From Microbacterium amylolyticum (GTDB lineage Bacteria; Actinomycetota; Actinomycetes; Actinomycetales; Microbacteriaceae): a DNA stretch of 64,000 bases. Below the pieces are notes generated by a model. That model saw only the letters and a list, made by a program, of their open reading frames with translations. It searched no databases and was not told where the DNA came from. A program made the position numbers and the translations under genes. The stretch spans positions 1,178,001-1,242,000 of the forward strand of contig NZ_CP049253.1 of the NCBI RefSeq assembly GCF_011046975.1, given 5' to 3'. Below are positions 51,423 through 60,266 of this stretch, in pieces (position 1 is the stretch's first letter; each line of letters opens with the position of its first letter).

Positions 51423-52499
51423 TCACACGTCCTCGCGCCAGGCTCCGGTGTCGAGGAACTCATCAATGCGGGCCCGGTACGGCGCCATATCCATGCCGTG
51501 CCGGGCAACCCACTCATCGCTGTAGTACGTCTCGGCGTATCGCGCCCCGCCATCACAGATGAGCGTGACGATCGACCCCGTCTGCCCCGCGGCGCGCATC
51601 CGGGCAATGAGCCGGAAGGCTCCCGCGAGGTTCGTGCCGGTGGAGCCGCCCGCCCAGTGCATTGTGCGCTCGCGCAGCACGCGAATTGCGGCGAGTGACT
51701 CCGCATCGGGGATGCGCATCATGTCGTCGACGATCGTGGGAATGAACGACGCTTCCATCCGGGGTCGGCCGATGCCCTCGATGCGGCTGCCGAGTCCCGT
51801 TTCGTAGCCCGTGTCGCCCGTGCGCCACGCCTCGTAGAACGCGGAGCCTTCAGGATCGACAACGGCCAGCTGCGTGTCGTGGCGGTGGTAGCGCACATAC
51901 CGTCCGAACGTGGCACTCGTGCCACCGGTTCCGGCGCCGACAACGATCCACGCGGGAACGGGGAACCTCTCATGGCGGAGCTGCTGGAACACGCTGTCAG
52001 CGATGTTGTTGTTTCCGCGCCAGTCGGTCGCGCGCTCCGCGTACGTGAACTGGTCAAGGTAGTGCCCGTCGCACTCGTGCGCGAGACGCTGTGCCTCCGC
52101 GTACACCTCCAGCGGTTCGTCAACGTAGTGGCACCGGCCACCCGCGAACTCGATCAGCTCGATTTTCTCGCGGCTCGTCGATCGCGGAACAACCGTGACG
52201 AATTCCAAACCCAGCATGCGCGCGAAATACGCCTCGCTGACGGCCGTCGAGCCGCTGGAGGCCTCCACGAGAACGGTGTCGGGGCCGATGTTCCCTCCGA
52301 CAAGCCCGTACAGAAACAGAGACCGGGCAAGACGATGCTTCAGCGACCCCGTCGGATGAACCGACTCGTCCTTCAAATACAGGTCGATCCCCCAGTCGAC
52401 AGGAAGGGGAAAGACATGCAGGTGGGTGTCGGCGCTGCGATTGGCGTCGGCCTCGAGAAGCCGGACCGCATTGCTCACCCAGCTGCGTCGTGTGCTCAT
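51423..52499 (-). CDS. PLP-dependent cysteine synthase-family protein, Cds1 (L-cysteine desulfhydrase) type
   Basis: 358 aa from ATG 52499. Fold-type II PLP enzyme: the Schiff-base Lys is in [15 protein letters not shown] (about 47-61), the substrate loop [16 protein letters not shown] (about 80-95) and the PLP-phosphate loop [16 protein letters not shown] (about 186-201). Length and the terminal [11 protein letters not shown] segment match mycobacterial Cds1 (Rv3684-like), which releases H2S from cysteine, rather than CysK. Confidence 0.88.
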   Translation of the reverse strand: MSTRRSWVSNAVRLLEADANRSADTHLHVFPLPVDWGIDLYLKDESVHPTGSLKHRLARSLFLYGLVGGNIGPDTVLVEASSGSTAVSEAYFARMLGLEFVTVVPRSTSREKIELIEFAGGRCHYVDEPLEVYAEAQRLAHECDGHYLDQFTYAERATDWRGNNNIADSVFQQLRHERFPVPAWIVVGAGTGGTSATFGRYVRYHRHDTQLAVVDPEGSAFYEAWRTGDTGYETGLGSRIEGIGRPRMEASFIPTIVDDMMRIPDAESLAAIRVLRERTMHWAGGSTGTNLAGAFRLIARMRAAGQTGSIVTLICDGGARYAETYYSDEWVARHGMDMAPYRARIDEFLDTGAWREDV

Positions 52500-52580
52500 G
52501 GATTCGAGCGTAGCTGTGCCCGATTCACCGGACCTTGAGACGGCGCGCCGCGCGACGGTCGGCACCGTACACTTGTCGTC

Positions 52581-53039
52581 ATGAGTTCCCTGCCGGCGAC
52601 AGCATCCGAGACGGGCCTTCGTCGCCTCTCTCGGCGCCTGTTGCTGGGCGGCGTCCTCGCGGCCGCCGTGATTCTCGGGGTGCTCGCGATGCACACGCTG
52701 AACCTGCATGGCACACCAGCAGCTCACGCGTCCGGCGCCGTATCGATCCAGGCTCTCTCTGCTGACGGGACGCATCACGGAGCGTCAGCCACGCATGACT
52801 CGCACGGAACAAGCGAGGAGACGCACGGAGCGTGCACGCACTGCGTATCGGGTGAGCATCTGAGCATGGCGATGGCGTGCCTCCTCGCACTCCTGCTCGG
52901 TCTGCTCTTCGTGGTCCCCCCGCGGCTTCTGCCCGGACGCCGGCACACACCGATCTGGCCGGCGCTCCGTATCGGCGCCGTTCCACGCCTGTTATCCCGG
53001 GCTCCGTCGTTGCACGTTCTCTGCATCAGTCGCACGTGA
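52581..53039 (+). CDS. DUF6153-type membrane protein
   Basis: 152 aa. An N-terminal membrane helix ([20 protein letters not shown], about 20-39), a His-rich extracytoplasmic loop ([18 protein letters not shown]) with the pair CTHC (about 86-89), a second membrane helix ([19 protein letters not shown]) and a basic cytoplasmic tail. The His/Cys-rich loop suggests copper binding. 108 nt upstream of a DUF305 lipoprotein gene, a common actinobacterial pairing in copper loci. Confidence 0.78.
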   Translation: MSSLPATASETGLRRLSRRLLLGGVLAAAVILGVLAMHTLNLHGTPAAHASGAVSIQALSADGTHHGASATHDSHGTSEETHGACTHCVSGEHLSMAMACLLALLLGLLFVVPPRLLPGRRHTPIWPALRIGAVPRLLSRAPSLHVLCISRT

Positions 53040-53147
53040 GGGGCTGCTGAACCGCCGCACCCCCGTGGTCTCGCGGTTCCCCTCGTTCACGCGGCGCCGT
53101 TCATGGCGCACGCGTCCCACAAGCGACCCTGATACTGGAGAATTCTC

Positions 53148-53738
53148 ATGACATTTCGTCCCGCGGTAACCGCCGCAATCGCCCTCTCCGCTGCCCTCGT
53201 TCTGGCCGGATGCTCGGCAGGTCCCGACAACAACACGGTGGCGAGTCACGCTCCCGATTCACACAATGATGCGGTCGTCATCAACGACGCGGACGTCGAG
53301 TTCGCCTCGATGATGATCGTGCACCACGAGCAGGCCATCGAGATGAGCGACATCATCCTGGCGAAGGACGATGCCGACCCGCAGGTGCGGGGCCTGGCAG
53401 AAGCCATCAAGGCTGCTCAGGGCCCCGAGATCGAGCTCATGCAGTCGTGGCTCGACGACTGGGGCGTTTCACCCGACGAGCACCAGATGCATGACATGGA
53501 TCATGGCGACGGGATGATGAGCGAAGACGACCTGGCGGCCCTCGATGCCGCTGGCGGCGCCGACGCATCGTCGCTGTTCCTCGAGCAGATGATCATCCAC
53601 CACGAGGGAGCCGTCGTGATGGCGCAGACGCAGATCGATCACGGCAGCTCTCCGGATGCTGTCGAGCTCGCGCGGACGATCATCGATGCGCAGACCACGG
53701 AGATCGCAGAGATGGAAGAACTTCTGGCCGCTCGCTAG
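53148..53738 (+). CDS. DUF305 lipoprotein
   Basis: 196 aa. Lipobox LVLAGCSAG with the lipidated Cys at about residue 22. Two DUF305 (ferritin-like) helical repeats with the typical motifs DVEFASMMIVHHEQAIEMSD (about 49-68) and LFLEQMIIHHEGAVVMAQTQ (about 144-163), plus a Met/His-rich linker (HQMHDMDHGDGMM). Found in copper/silver resistance loci; an extracytoplasmic metal-binding role is likely. Confidence 0.92.
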   Translation: MTFRPAVTAAIALSAALVLAGCSAGPDNNTVASHAPDSHNDAVVINDADVEFASMMIVHHEQAIEMSDIILAKDDADPQVRGLAEAIKAAQGPEIELMQSWLDDWGVSPDEHQMHDMDHGDGMMSEDDLAALDAAGGADASSLFLEQMIIHHEGAVVMAQTQIDHGSSPDAVELARTIIDAQTTEIAEMEELLAAR

Positions 53739-53865
53739 ACGTTCTGCGTGGTGGGTGTCGGTGCCGCATCGTGTCGGCGCCCACCACGCTGTCCTCGACC
53801 GAATGTACCCCAGAACCACTTCCATGGCTGAGATCTTTTGAACTGTCCCTGATTCGCGGCCGCCA

Positions 53866-54240
53866 CTATGTGGTGCCTGCGCCAGGTGGGCTGGTGTTTC
53901 GAGGTCCGCGCACCACGCGGCTTCGTACTCGTCGGGCGGGACGTAGCCGAGGCGGAACGCCGCCGAGAGAATCGCCGTGTCTTGAGCTCGAGCGCCCGAG
54001 CGCTGATTGGACCGGTCAGCATCACTTGTCAGCGTCCTCAGCTGCGCGCCCGCATCGATCGCGGCCGGCGGAGTCCAGCCGCGCAACGTGCCGGCATACA
54101 CACCTGTCTACTGCCCGATCTGCACCACCGACTGATACATCGACAGCTCGGAATCGTCCTTCCTGGCCTCGCCAGGCAAGCCATATCGCTCGCTCACGAA
54201 GCTTCGGCTGGTACCGCCTCAGTAGTCGCAGAGCCGCCAG
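53866..54240 (-). pseudogene. Relic of an IS3-family element: orfA start joined to orfB end
   Basis: Read on the minus strand: RRYQPKLRERAIWLA (IS3 orfA start), a frameshift into EARKDDSELSMYQSVVQIGQ, a TAG stop, TGVYAGTLRGW..AAIDAGAQ (orfA helix-turn-helix), and then directly LGYVPPDEYEAAWCADLETP, which is the C-terminal end of IS3 orfB. The DDE domain has been deleted. Unlike the two IS3 copies at 54.8 and 59.9 kb, so from an older, different element. The remainder of 53739-54377 shows no other gene. Confidence 0.65.
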
Positions 54241-54380
54241 CATCCTCACGGGACGACCCCTGGCACCACATTAGGCTGCCCGCGCGAGGACGCACTCCCC
54301 GCTGCGAGGCAGCTCGCGCACATCTAGTGTCACGCACGGCGAGAGGTGCTCGTTGCCGCGTGCCGACGTAGATTGAGTTG

Positions 54381-54869
54381 ATGATGGAGTTCATCCGGTA
54401 CCAGAGTGTCGTCCCGAACAGGCATGGAAACTGGCCTGGGGTTTTTGCGCTCGCAAATGGGCTGGCAGCAGATGGGGCTCTCTCTGCTCAAGACTTCGGG
54501 TGGCTAAGGGCAACTAATGCACTCGCGAACGAACTGTACGCCGATCCGACAACAGTTGAGCCCGAGTGTTACGACCGAGACAAGAATCCCGGGGCGCGAT
54601 CGTGGTTTAAGTCATCAGCAAAAGAGCTCATCACGATGACGCGACAATACTTGAAGCTACTTGACCGCCATGAAATAGGCTGGGTTGAACTCAGGACGAC
54701 TGCGCCCGGTCGGGTCACCTACGAAGACGCGGTTCAGGTTGTCGCTGTACCCCACACACATGCTGCACACTGGCCGTTCGCCCGCACACGACCCATCACG
54801 CACGAAGCTGCGGCCGGGGACAGGACACAAACACCCCCCGGGCGTGAGGAATGGATCGGTGACAACTGA
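54381..54869 (+). CDS. Hypothetical protein truncated by IS3 insertion
   Basis: Starts MMEFIRYQSVVPNRHGNWPG (a TTG one codon earlier is an alternative). Residues up to about 150 are native; the frame then enters the left IS3 end and stops there (GREEWIGDN). The native part has ALANGLAADGALSAQDFGWL and KSSAKELITMTRQYLKLLDR, a small helical protein. Base composition is clearly lower in GC than neighbours. Function unknown; the original C-terminus is lost. Confidence 0.55.
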   Translation: MMEFIRYQSVVPNRHGNWPGVFALANGLAADGALSAQDFGWLRATNALANELYADPTTVEPECYDRDKNPGARSWFKSSAKELITMTRQYLKLLDRHEIGWVELRTTAPGRVTYEDAVQVVAVPHTHAAHWPFARTRPITHEAAAGDRTQTPPGREEWIGDN

Positions 54870-54908
54870 TCGTTAGCGTCGGGAGGCGCTGACGGGGAGG
54901 ATGTCATC

Positions 54909-55214
54909 ATGCCCGGTCCCTATCCCAGAGAGTTCCGCGAGGACGTTGTCGCGGTCGCTCGCAACCGTGAGAGCGGCGTCACCATCAAGCAGATCGCAAC
55001 CGATTTCGGGATCAGCGAAGCGACGTTGCAGAACGGGCTCCGCCAGGCCGACGTCGAAGAAGGCAGTCGGCCTGGTCAGACTGCGGCGGATGCTGCGGAA
55101 GCGCGGGAGCTGAAGAAGCGGATTCGCCTACTCGAGCAGGAGAACGAGGTGCTCCGGAGGGCTGCGGCGTATCTGTCGCAGGCGAATCTGAAACTCGGTG
55201 GCTCCCCAAAATGA
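54909..55214 (+). CDS. IS3 orfA (helix-turn-helix), copy 1
   Basis: 101 aa. PREFREDVVAVARNRESGVT then IKQIATDFGISEATLQNGLR, a helix-turn-helix, and a leucine zipper (LKKRIRLLEQENEVLRRAAAYL) as in OrfA dimers. Copy 2 has the conserved Trp after LQN (LQNWL); here it is Gly (LQNGL), which may weaken DNA binding. ATGA overlap with orfB and a slippery heptamer. Confidence 0.92.
   Translation: MPGPYPREFREDVVAVARNRESGVTIKQIATDFGISEATLQNGLRQADVEEGSRPGQTAADAAEARELKKRIRLLEQENEVLRRAAAYLSQANLKLGGSPK
55205..55211 (+). other. Possible -1 frameshift heptamer between orfA and orfB
   Basis: C-CCA-AAA in the orfA frame (X-XXY-YYZ type) directly before the orfA TGA. A -1 slip enters the orfB frame, giving the OrfAB fusion transposase typical of IS3. 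Confidence 0.6.
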
Positions 55215-56089
55215 CGTACCCGCTCGTATCTGAGCTCGCCGAGTACGGCATCCCCGTCACGGTGTCGTGCCGGGTCCTCAAGCTCGCCCGCCAGCCCTAC
55301 TACCGGTGGCGCAACGACCCTGTCCGGGACGCGGACGTGCTCCGCGCGTATCGGATCAACGTCCTGCACGACGCTCACCACGACGATCCGACGTTCGGAT
55401 ACCGATACCTCGCCGACGAGGCCCGCCGTGCGGGTTGGCGGATGAGCCGACGGACCGCATGGAAGTTGTGTTCTCAGGCGGGGATTCTCTCGTCTGCGCA
55501 GCGCCGCCGACGCGGGAAGGGCAAGAAGGCTGGCCCGCCGGTGTTCGATGATCACGTGAAGCGCGTGTTCCGCGCTGACGCGCCGAACCGGGTGTGGCTG
55601 ACCGACATCACCGAGCACCGCACCACCACCGAGGGCAAGCTCTACTGCTGCGCGATCAAGGACGTGTTCTCGAACCGGATCGTCGGCTACTCGATCTCGG
55701 ATCGGATGACCGCGAAGCTCGCCGTTGACGCGCTCCGCAACGCCGTCGCCCGCCGTGGTGAGGTCGCTGGCTGCATCCTGCATGCCGACAGGGGCAGTCA
55801 GTTTCGCAGCCGAGCCATGGCCCGCGAGCTGCGCCGTCACGACATGGTCGGGTCCATGGGTCGCGTTGGCGCCGCCGGAGACAACGCCGCGATGGAGTCG
55901 TTCTGGTCGTTGCTGCAGACGAACGTGCTCAACCAGCAGCGGTGGGCAACGCGGCAGGAACTTCGACTGGCCATCGTCGTCTGGATCGAGCGGAAATACC
56001 ACCGGCAACGAGCACAGGACACCCTCGGCGGGTTGACGCCCATCGAGTTCGAAGCCAAGCTAACCGAGCCGCTCACACTCGCGGCCTAA
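55211..56089 (+). CDS. IS3 orfB transposase (DDE), copy 1
   Basis: 292 aa. The rve integrase core is complete: first Asp in VWLTDITEHRT (about 133), second Asp in ILHADRGSQFRSR (about 195) and Glu in NAAMESFWSLLQTNV (about 231), followed by RAQDTLGGLTPIEFEAKLTE at the end. The HTH_21 segment FGYRYLADEARRAGWRMS precedes it. Catalytically competent by sequence. Confidence 0.93.
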   Translation: MTYPLVSELAEYGIPVTVSCRVLKLARQPYYRWRNDPVRDADVLRAYRINVLHDAHHDDPTFGYRYLADEARRAGWRMSRRTAWKLCSQAGILSSAQRRRRGKGKKAGPPVFDDHVKRVFRADAPNRVWLTDITEHRTTTEGKLYCCAIKDVFSNRIVGYSISDRMTAKLAVDALRNAVARRGEVAGCILHADRGSQFRSRAMARELRRHDMVGSMGRVGAAGDNAAMESFWSLLQTNVLNQQRWATRQELRLAIVVWIERKYHRQRAQDTLGGLTPIEFEAKLTEPLTLAA

Positions 56090-56220
56090 ACCGAACCTGT
56101 CACCAGTTCGTTCCTCACGCCCTTGGCTGGTTTCTGCCGATTCCAGTCTACGGCGGCTTTAGGCGACGACCTCGCGTTTCTGCTCGCGTCGCCTCCTCCC
56201 GTGTGATGTGCCCCGTTGGA

Positions 56221-57489
56221 TCATGTGTCGCTGCGTAGCGCATGCATTGGTTCGAGTCGCGCAGCGCGGAGCGCTGGCAGTACTGCGGCAAGGAGTGCTG
56301 CGAGCATCACGCCGACGATGATAAGCACTACGTTCAGTGGCTCGAACTCGAACAGGGTCAGGCCTGGGAGGTCGAGGCCTGCGGCTTCCAGAGCGACGGG
56401 GCCGAGCAGGGCTCCGGCGGTGATAGCGAGGGCGGCGGCGATGATGCCACCGATGACGCTGAGGAAGACAGATTCGAGGGCGATTGAGGAGAACACGGTG
56501 CGGCGGGGCATTCCGAGGGCACGGAACATGCCGATCTGTCGGGTGCGTTCCTGCACGGACATGAGCAGGGTGTTGATGATGCCGAACATTGCGGCGGCAA
56601 TCGCGACGGCGGCCAGAACGTTGAGCAACATCAGTACCGCGCTCACGATGGAGCGGTAGTCGCCGATAATGTACTCCGCGGTCGAAACAGCAAAGCCCTC
56701 GTCTTCCAGGACGGTCATGACCGCGTCGACGTCGTCGCTGGTGACCAGCGCGGTCGGATACCACTGCGCTTGTCCTGGCTCGGCACCGATCGCGGAGAGC
56801 TCTTGGAGGTCGTCGTTGAACGCCTCGTTACCGAACGGCAGGTTGCCTCCGATCAGGGAGCGAACCTGGACACCGACGACGGTGGCGTCGAGATCTCGGG
56901 TCTGCCCGTCCTGGCCGAGCACCCCGACTTGCACTGTGGAGCCGATCGCATCGTCGGGAGTAGAGAAGCCGAGTGGTCCGACGGCGTAGGTGGGGATGAT
57001 GATCTGGGTTTGGTCGGTGTCGTCGGTGAGCTGGTCGCCTGCGGCGAGGTTCATCTCTTTGCCGGGCCAGTATCCGTTGTAGATGAACCGGTAGCGCTGC
57101 CCCTCATCATGGGAGTAGTAGAGCGGGGTGACTTGGCTGGTGGCGGTGAGCTGGTCGCCGGGACCGAGTTGGTCTTCGATTCGGGAGATGTCGTCCTCGC
57201 TCATGATGCCCTGGCCGATGTCGGTGCCGGCTGAGGCCATGTCCTCGTCATACTCCTCCATCTGCTCATTGAGGAACGAGGTCGGATTCGTAGCGGTCAC
57301 CTGCACGGTGTTGGTCGCGCCGACCGCGCGGGTTTGGGAATCGATGTAGGCGTTGACGCCAGTGTCCAGACCGCTGGTGATGGTGAACGTGAACGCGCCG
57401 ATCATGATCGCGACGATCGTCAGGCAGGCGCGCAGCGGGCGGCGGAAGGTGTTCGTTGCGGTGGTGCGCAGCAGGTCAGTGAACTTCAC
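56221..57489 (-). CDS. MacB/FtsX-type ABC transporter permease
   Basis: 422 aa from GTG 57489 (KFTDLLRTTATNTFRRPLRA). One N-terminal membrane helix (TIVAIMIGAFTFTITSGLD), a large extracytoplasmic MacB_PCD domain (about 40-280), then three C-terminal membrane helices in the FtsX domain with QERTRQIGMFRALGMPRRTV (the coupling region). Exports a peptide, lipid or antibiotic or transmits a signal. GTGA overlap with the ATPase stop. Confidence 0.9.
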   Translation of the reverse strand: MKFTDLLRTTATNTFRRPLRACLTIVAIMIGAFTFTITSGLDTGVNAYIDSQTRAVGATNTVQVTATNPTSFLNEQMEEYDEDMASAGTDIGQGIMSEDDISRIEDQLGPGDQLTATSQVTPLYYSHDEGQRYRFIYNGYWPGKEMNLAAGDQLTDDTDQTQIIIPTYAVGPLGFSTPDDAIGSTVQVGVLGQDGQTRDLDATVVGVQVRSLIGGNLPFGNEAFNDDLQELSAIGAEPGQAQWYPTALVTSDDVDAVMTVLEDEGFAVSTAEYIIGDYRSIVSAVLMLLNVLAAVAIAAAMFGIINTLLMSVQERTRQIGMFRALGMPRRTVFSSIALESVFLSVIGGIIAAALAITAGALLGPVALEAAGLDLPGLTLFEFEPLNVVLIIVGVMLAALLAAVLPALRAARLEPMHALRSDT

Positions 57490-58202
57490 AGGGCGGCCCC
57501 TTCCGTGGTGGTGTGCAAGGCGTCGTCGTGGAGGAGCTGTCCGTCGCTGATCGTGATCCGTCTGGCGCACCGGTCGGCGAGGTCGCGGCTGTGGGTGACG
57601 AGGATCAGCGTGATCCCGTCCTGCTCGTTCAGCTCGAACAGGAACTTCGTTACGGCTTCTCCGTTCTCGGTGTCCAGAGCGCCGGTAGGTTCATCGGCGA
57701 ACAGTACGCGCGGGCGTCCCGCGAGGGCGCGGGCGATCGCGATTCGCTGCCGCTGCCCGCCCGAGAGCCGGCCGGCGCGCTCGTCGATGCGTTCTTGCAT
57801 GCCCAGCCGCTTGAGCGCCTCATGCACTCTCTCGCGTCGCTGGGTGCGGGGCACGCCGGCGATGGTCATCGGCAGGGCGACGTTCTCGAGCACAGTTGCG
57901 CGCTCGTCCAGGTAGAACTGCTGGAACACGAACCCGAACTCCCGGTTGCGCAGCGCGTCGGTCTGCGAGGTTGACATCTCGCTCAGCGCGGCGCCGTCGT
58001 AGCGGACCTCGCCCGCGTCGGGCCGGTCGAGTGCTCCCAGGATGTGCAGCAGTGTGGACTTTCCCGACCCGCTCTCACCGGCGATAGCGAGCGAGTCACC
58101 CTCCGCGATCTGCACGGTCACGCCCTGCAACGCTTCAAACCGAGTCTGCCCCGAACCGAAGACGCGCCTAACGTCGTGGGCCTCCAAGAGATAGTCAGTC
58201 AT
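57486..58202 (-). CDS. ABC transporter ATP-binding protein (MacB/LolD type)
   Basis: 238 aa from ATG 58202, preceded by AAGGAG. Walker A AGESGSGKSTLLHILG (about 39-54), Q-loop FGFVFQQFYLDERATVLENV, signature LSGGQRQRIAIARAL and Walker B VLFADEPTGALDTENGEAV, all typical of LolD/MacB exporters. Coupled to the permease by a 4-nt overlap. Confidence 0.95.
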   Translation of the reverse strand: MTDYLLEAHDVRRVFGSGQTRFEALQGVTVQIAEGDSLAIAGESGSGKSTLLHILGALDRPDAGEVRYDGAALSEMSTSQTDALRNREFGFVFQQFYLDERATVLENVALPMTIAGVPRTQRRERVHEALKRLGMQERIDERAGRLSGGQRQRIAIARALAGRPRVLFADEPTGALDTENGEAVTKFLFELNEQDGITLILVTHSRDLADRCARRITISDGQLLHDDALHTTTEGAAL

Positions 58203-58258
58203 CGTACTCCTTCTCATGTTCATAGTTCTCGTGATGAGCGGGGCGGGCTGCATGAGTC

Positions 58259-59020
58259 TCAGCCGCCGATCCACCCCAGGTCGTAGACGGCTCGCAGGGC
58301 GAGGATCGCGCCGACGATGCCGATGATCCACGCGGTCGTGGACTGCGCGTTCTTCGTGAGCCAACGGTCGAGCCTCGTCAACGGACTTTCGAGGGCGTCA
58401 CGGGCGACGATGCGCCCGAACATCAGCACCAAGGCGGGCATGATCATCACCAGGCAGTACCCCGCCAGTAGGGCGGCGTCGCCGGGCAGACCGGGCCCTT
58501 CGGCGGTAATGATCCCGATGGCCGCGAGATACGGGAGCATCGTCGCGACCTCAGCGAGCACCGCGGTGATTGCGAGCGCCATGAGCGTCGCCATCGACCC
58601 GGTCGTGGCGACACCGTCGCCCATCGCTTTTGCGCGCCATCGCGAGATGCGCCCCTCCCCGTTCGCCGCGCGTTCGGCGGCCCGAGCCTTCGCGCCCTTG
58701 CTGTCCATGAGAAAGCTCACGCCGAATAGAGCGGCACCGATCACGAACTGTCCGATCAGGAACGGTTCGGTGCCCTGCACATGATCGAACGTGTCGAGCA
58801 GAGTAGACGCTCCCAGCAGCAGCGCGACACCGATCAGGAAATACGCGAGCACGACCGCGATCAGGAAGGCCAGCACCCGGCCCACGCGCACCCCGCCAGG
58901 TGTCATGAGCAGCCAGACCGGAATCAGCAGCGTCCCGAAGCTCATCGAGTCCACCAGAGCGAGCACGACCAGGGTGCCCAAATTCGTCGTATCCAGCGGG
59001 AGCCTCCTCCACCAAACCAT
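58259..59020 (-). CDS. GAP-family membrane protein (Sap-like)
   Basis: Up to 253 aa with about six membrane helices. The start LVVLALVDSMSFGTLLIPVW and the ends of the two halves (AYFLIGVALLLGAS; AILALRAVYDLGWIGG) fit the actinobacterial GAP/sulfolipid-addressing family, which relate to lipid export. ATG 59020 directly abuts operator A; a strong GGAGGAGG about 59003-59010 points to an initiation near 58996 (CTG), which would leave a normal leader. Same operon as the ABC genes (56 nt upstream). Confidence 0.8.
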   Translation of the reverse strand: MVWWRRLPLDTTNLGTLVVLALVDSMSFGTLLIPVWLLMTPGGVRVGRVLAFLIAVVLAYFLIGVALLLGASTLLDTFDHVQGTEPFLIGQFVIGAALFGVSFLMDSKGAKARAAERAANGEGRISRWRAKAMGDGVATTGSMATLMALAITAVLAEVATMLPYLAAIGIITAEGPGLPGDAALLAGYCLVMIMPALVLMFGRIVARDALESPLTRLDRWLTKNAQSTTAWIIGIVGAILALRAVYDLGWIGG

Positions 59021-59021
59021 T

Positions 59022-59035
59022 AGCACAGTCGTGCT
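59022..59035. promoter_or_regulatory. TetR operator A
   Basis: AGCAC-AGTC-GTGCT, a perfect dyad sharing AGCAC..GTG with operator B. Sits in front of the GAP-family/ABC operon. Confidence 0.6.
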
Positions 59036-59049
59036 TCTATTAACATGGC

Positions 59050-59075
59050 CACTCTAGCACGACCGTGTTAGAGTG
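59050..59075. promoter_or_regulatory. TetR operator B
   Basis: CACTCTAGCAC-GACC-GTGTTAGAGTG, 11-bp arms with a single mismatch. Five bases before the TetR ATG, so binding would block its own translation start or promoter. Confidence 0.75.
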
Positions 59076-59080
59076 CAAGC

Positions 59081-59665
59081 ATGTCACGCACGATGGACCG
59101 GGATGCGCGCAAGGCCCAGCTGGCCGAAGCGGTATGGCAGGTGATCCTCGACCAAGGCATCTCCGCGGTCTCCGTCCGTACCGTTGCCGAGCGCGCCGGC
59201 GTCGTCGTCGGCTCGCTCAGACACGTCTTCCCGACGCGCTCGGAACTCGTGCGCTTCTCCGCCGAGCTCATGGTGGAGCGCGCCACTGAGAGGCTCCTTG
59301 CCACGACACCTCACGATGATCCGCGCGAGTATGTGTTCGCCATCGTCCAGCACGTGCTTCCGCTAGAGGTCGACAGCCGGGCAGAGCTCGAAGTCAACCT
59401 CGCGCTGTTCGCCGAGCGCGCCGCGGTGCCCGAACTGGTGGAAGTGCGAGACGACGCGCACCGGCAGCTCGCAGGACTCAGCGTGCGTCTGGTCGAGATG
59501 CTCACCGGAGAGAGGGACACGCCAGCCACGACACGACAAGCTCGTCGGCTGCACGCGCTAGTTGACGGGCTCGCGTTCCACCTCATCCACCAGTCACCAG
59601 AGGACGACTGCGCCTGGGCGCTCGACATCATCCGCGACGAGATCGCGACAATCTCCGACACCTGA
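59081..59665 (+). CDS. TetR/AcrR-family regulator
   Basis: 194 aa. The N-terminal helix-turn-helix (ISAVSVRTVAERAGVVVGSL then RHVFPTRSELVRF, about 27-58) and an all-helical ligand domain (about 60-190). Divergent from the GAP/ABC genes; two dyads in the 60-bp gap indicate it represses both directions and is released by the exported ligand. Confidence 0.9.
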   Translation: MSRTMDRDARKAQLAEAVWQVILDQGISAVSVRTVAERAGVVVGSLRHVFPTRSELVRFSAELMVERATERLLATTPHDDPREYVFAIVQHVLPLEVDSRAELEVNLALFAERAAVPELVEVRDDAHRQLAGLSVRLVEMLTGERDTPATTRQARRLHALVDGLAFHLIHQSPEDDCAWALDIIRDEIATISDT

Positions 59666-59891
59666 GTCGCAGGACGTGTGCGCCAGTGGCGAAACTTCAC
59701 CATCAGGCCGACGGCTGCACCCTGTTTGCCATCTAGTTGTTAGATCTAGAAGTCCGCAGGATGTGTTCGCCGTTGGCATTCACTCCGGAGTGTCTCTCGG
59801 TGTGACTGCATGGCTCTTGCGAATCGCTAAGGAGGTTCGGACCCTTGAGTGCCAGCCGACCGTTTGGCGTTCTCGCAAGATTAAAGGGCAG
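59666..59891 (+). other. Cargo-side gap before IS3 copy 2
   Basis: 226 bp with no complete gene. A frame reading GVSLGVTAWLLRIAKEVRTL runs into the IS end, so it may be the tail of a gene interrupted by copy 2. The palindrome CTAG-TTGTTAGAT-CTAG lies near 59735. I recognise no product. Confidence 0.3.
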
Positions 59892-59960
59892 GGGCGTGAG
59901 GAATGGATCGGTGACAACTGATCGTTAGCGTCGGGAGGCGGTGACGGGGAGGATCTCATC

Positions 59961-60266
59961 ATGCCCGGTCCATACCCCAGAGAGTTCCGCGAGGACGTTG
60001 TCGCGGTCGCTCGCAGCCGTGAGAGCGGCGTCACCATCAACCAGATCGCCACTGACTTCGGCATCAGCGAAGCGACGTTGCAAAACTGGCTCCACCAGGC
60101 CGACGTCGAAGAAGGCAGTCGGCCTGGCCAGACTGCGGCGGATGCTGCGGAAGCGCGGGAGCTGAAGAAGCGGATTCGCCTACTCGAGCAGGAGAACGAG
60201 GTGCTCCGGAAGGCTGCGGCGTATCTGTCGCAGGCGAATCTGAAACTCGGTGGCTCCCCAAAATGA
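59961..60266 (+). CDS. IS3 orfA, copy 2
   Basis: 101 aa, nearly identical to copy 1 but with the consensus Trp (LQNWLHQADVEEG) where copy 1 has Gly. Helix-turn-helix and leucine zipper intact. Its orfB partner is dead, so this protein could only work with the copy 1 transposase. Confidence 0.9.
   Translation: MPGPYPREFREDVVAVARSRESGVTINQIATDFGISEATLQNWLHQADVEEGSRPGQTAADAAEARELKKRIRLLEQENEVLRKAAAYLSQANLKLGGSPK

Larger units (their letters stand above)
54840..56122 (+). mobile_element. IS3-family insertion sequence, copy 1
   Basis: 1,283 bp. Imperfect terminal inverted repeats: left GGGCGTGAGGAATGGATCGG, right end reading CGTTCCTCACGCCC. Contains orfA and orfB. No target duplication is seen at the two flanks (left ..CCC, right TTG..), which suggests later rearrangement. 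Confidence 0.88.
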
